Source of the DNA: an uncultured Geobacter sp.
GTDB lineage: Bacteria; Desulfobacterota; Desulfuromonadia; Geobacterales; CAIOGM01
Reading direction: 5' to 3'
Assembly (NCBI GenBank): GCA_903902855.1
Contig: CAIUWK010000026.1
Location: 1 to 64,000 of the forward strand
Length of the DNA stretch: 64,000 bases
Positions 62,221 to 64,000 of this stretch are shown piece after piece (the stretch's first letter is position 1; each line of letters starts with the position of its first letter). A model generated the notes under the pieces. The model saw only the letters and a list, made by a program, of their open reading frames with translations, made no database searches and was not told the origin of the DNA. Position numbers and translations under genes: made by a program.

Positions 62221-63366
62221 TCAGCGTGATCCGATATCCAACTCCGTCATGATATGGCCGGTTAACTCGGTCAGGGCCTTGGTTACGGGCGAGCGGGGAT
62301 AGCCGATAGCCAGCGGGGTCCCTTTGTAGATTGATTCTTTTATCTCCACATAGGAATTCGGAATGGTATGAAAAATCTTTACCCCCAGAATCTTCTCCGC
62401 ATCGGCAATCCTGATGTCGTCCTTGGGGAGAAACCTGTTAACCACCACCTTGACCCTGTTTGGACCGAAACCGTGCTGATTCATGGTTTTCAGATAGCGT
62501 CTGGCGTTATTGAGAGCCGGCAAGGTGAGCAGGAGTGGGTAGATAATGAGGTTCGATCCGTTGAAAATTTCCAGGTTGCGATCTGACAGTGAACCGCCGG
62601 CATCGATGATCGTTACGCTGAACTGACTCCGGATGAGGGTGAGGAGGTTCAGTATCTGGTTCGGGGTGATCTCTGCGGTCAGGCCGATTTCTTCCGGGCC
62701 GCAGAGAACCTTTACTCCGGAACTGTGCGGGGTCATTACGCTCATTAGAAAGCTGGTGTCGACCCTCTCCCCCGTTTCCTGGATACTGCTCAGGGTGTAT
62801 GCCGGGTTGAGATCCAGAAATGCCACAAGGTCACTGCTGAACGGATTAAGATCCACCAGAGACGTCGTCCCACCTTTGGCGGCGAGAGTCGCTGCCAGGT
62901 TTACGGAGATGGTGGTCGTTCCCATCCCGCCGGAGGGGTTATAGACGGTGATCACCTTTCCCCCCGTTTCTGTCCCCTGTTTCTGCTCAAACATCCGGGC
63001 TGCCCGTTCAAGGGCATCTTCAAGTTCCTCAGAGTTGATGGGGGTGGTCAGGTATTCACCCGCTCCGGCCCGGATCAGGGTGAGTATCCAGTCCGGTTGT
63101 TTTTCCACGGAGGTAACAATGATCATGGAATGGGGAATAATGGTAAGAATGGTGGAAACATCCCGGACACCCTGGGAGATGGACTGCACCTCCAGTATGA
63201 CCACCTGGGGAGGAGTGTCGGACTCAAGATGCTTCACCACCTCTTTGAGGGAAACAGCAGTGGCGCTCAATTCAACCGTATGACGACACCGAGCGAGAAG
63301 AGCGGCGATAGTTGTACGGGAACTGCTATCACTATTGACAAGGAGTACGGATAGGGGGTTGGACAT
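62221..63366 (-). CDS. TadZ/CpaE-type localisation protein
   Basis: The 381-residue protein has an N-terminal receiver-like domain (PLSVLLVNSDSSSRTTIAAL) and a C-terminal ParA/MinD-type domain with an altered Walker A, NPSGGMGTTTISVNLAATLA, which lacks the usual lysine, as in TadZ/CpaE. These proteins place Tad pili at the pole. It is followed by tadA after a 65-base gap. ATG with weak ribosome site GGTGAG. Confidence 0.9.
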   Translation of the reverse strand: MSNPLSVLLVNSDSSSRTTIAALLARCRHTVELSATAVSLKEVVKHLESDTPPQVVILEVQSISQGVRDVSTILTIIPHSMIIVTSVEKQPDWILTLIRAGAGEYLTTPINSEELEDALERAARMFEQKQGTETGGKVITVYNPSGGMGTTTISVNLAATLAAKGGTTSLVDLNPFSSDLVAFLDLNPAYTLSSIQETGERVDTSFLMSVMTPHSSGVKVLCGPEEIGLTAEITPNQILNLLTLIRSQFSVTIIDAGGSLSDRNLEIFNGSNLIIYPLLLTLPALNNARRYLKTMNQHGFGPNRVKVVVNRFLPKDDIRIADAEKILGVKIFHTIPNSYVEIKESIYKGTPLAIGYPRSPVTKALTELTGHIMTELDIGSR

Positions 63367-63600
63367 AGCTCACCATCATGGTCTGCGGAAATGTTGTCTC
63401 TTCTCGCGAAAAAAGCCGAATTGAAAAATTCAGTTCACGCGGTGAGTTAATCATGACATTTGCGAGAGTGCTGCGCATTGTACTTAACACGTCTCGATCT
63501 GAAAAGCAAACAAAGCTCTACAAAACAGTCGTCACATAGGGCGGTCGTGGGGAGGGGGACTGTAATAGTACCGCGTTGCTAAAGGATGCCTGTCGGATCG

Positions 63601-64000
63601 TTATTTGATCAGGTGGGGTCTTCCTGATTTAAACTCAGCTGTTGCAGTTGCGCCAATCGGGTAGGCATTTAACGAGCCGCCGGGGCTGAGAATTCGGATA
63701 AAATATGTCGGCACCGGGCCGCCGTTGTTGGTGGAGTCTCGGCTGACGGTAACCTTGATTTTTGCAGCAGGAGTCGAACAGGATATAATGGCGTTACTTG
63801 CGTCCATGCACTGAATATCGGCGTCGGATAGTAACACCCCGTCCGACGAGTTCTTTTTTACAAAATTAAACGCTTCCTGGTAGTGATTTGTCACATTCGC
63901 TGCACCAGCCAAGGCCCCGGCGTCGGCTGCGTTCTGAAGTTCGCTCTTCACCACGTAGAAATGACCCACATCCACCGCCATACCGATAAAACCGATCAGA
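63601..64000 (-). CDS. TadG-like pilus-associated protein, partial
   Basis: The frame runs off the right edge. The visible part begins LIGFIGMAVDVGHFYVVKSE, then LQNAADAGALAGAAN, the signature of Tad_N/TadG-like proteins: one transmembrane helix followed by an A-rich helix. The visible C-terminus ends GATATAEFKSGRPHLIK. It is the upstream gene of the Tad operon in this window. The 234-base spacer to tadZ shows no gene; a weak hairpin with a T-run is possible near 63400-63430 on the minus strand. Confidence 0.85.
   Translation of the reverse strand, partial: LIGFIGMAVDVGHFYVVKSELQNAADAGALAGAANVTNHYQEAFNFVKKNSSDGVLLSDADIQCMDASNAIISCSTPAAKIKVTVSRDSTNNGGPVPTYFIRILSPGGSLNAYPIGATATAEFKSGRPHLIK

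Overview
The window comes from the chromosome of a GC-rich anaerobic deltaproteobacterium, most probably a Geobacter-type member of Desulfuromonadia. This rests on the gene set and order (yicC-gmk-rpoZ-rel-ridA with rpmB nearby, ftsY next to smc, a Tad pilus cluster, a cytoplasmic formate dehydrogenase with sulfhydrogenase-like subunits, AmmeMemoRadiSam genes) and on general knowledge of that group. No database search was possible, so the genus is an inference.

1-16.8 kb is a surface-polysaccharide region of mixed, often lower GC. It holds an FkbM methyltransferase, several glycosyltransferases, rfbF-rfbG-rfbH for CDP-3,6-dideoxyhexose synthesis followed by a YerE-like ThDP enzyme and a reductase (a route to a branched, yersiniose-type sugar), an ArnT/GT39 membrane transferase, a broken GT11 fucosyltransferase, a sugar aminotransferase, two near-identical GT9 heptosyltransferases and an acyl/acetyl-CoA synthetase. 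17-28.6 kb is mainly housekeeping: a deoxyhypusine-synthase-like protein, hldE and a WaaC-like transferase for inner-core heptose, yicC, gmk, rpoZ, rel, ridA, rpmB, a YdcF-type envelope protein and a secreted cohesin/dockerin-like protein. Its spacers carry dispersed 7-bp direct repeats and two larger inverted-repeat elements. 28.7-33.4 kb holds ftsY and smc on the minus strand.

33.5-45.1 kb is the accessory region and contains the most interesting system, a complete diversity-generating retroelement (DGR). It has target gene 1 with a C-terminal variable repeat (VR1), an avd-like accessory gene, an adenine-rich template repeat (TR), a reverse transcriptase with a C-terminal extension, and target gene 2 with an internal variable repeat (VR2). 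By hand alignment all 42 substitutions between TR and the two VRs fall on template adenines. Both targets are secreted DUF1566 (C-type-lectin-fold) proteins; the second continues into about 790 residues of adhesin-type Ig and beta-repeat modules. Nearby are an RCC1 beta-propeller surface protein sharing target 2's C-terminal module, a MNT-type nucleotidyltransferase, and a broken toxin next to its intact antitoxin.

45.1-64 kb returns to core functions: a PaaI thioesterase, YaeQ, a short type IA topoisomerase, malQ, metY, two secreted proteins (one a long coiled coil, one SUMF1-like), a three-subunit formate dehydrogenase operon, amrB-amrA, and a Tad/Flp pilus operon (TadG-like, TadZ, TadA, TadB, TadC) that runs off the right edge on the minus strand.
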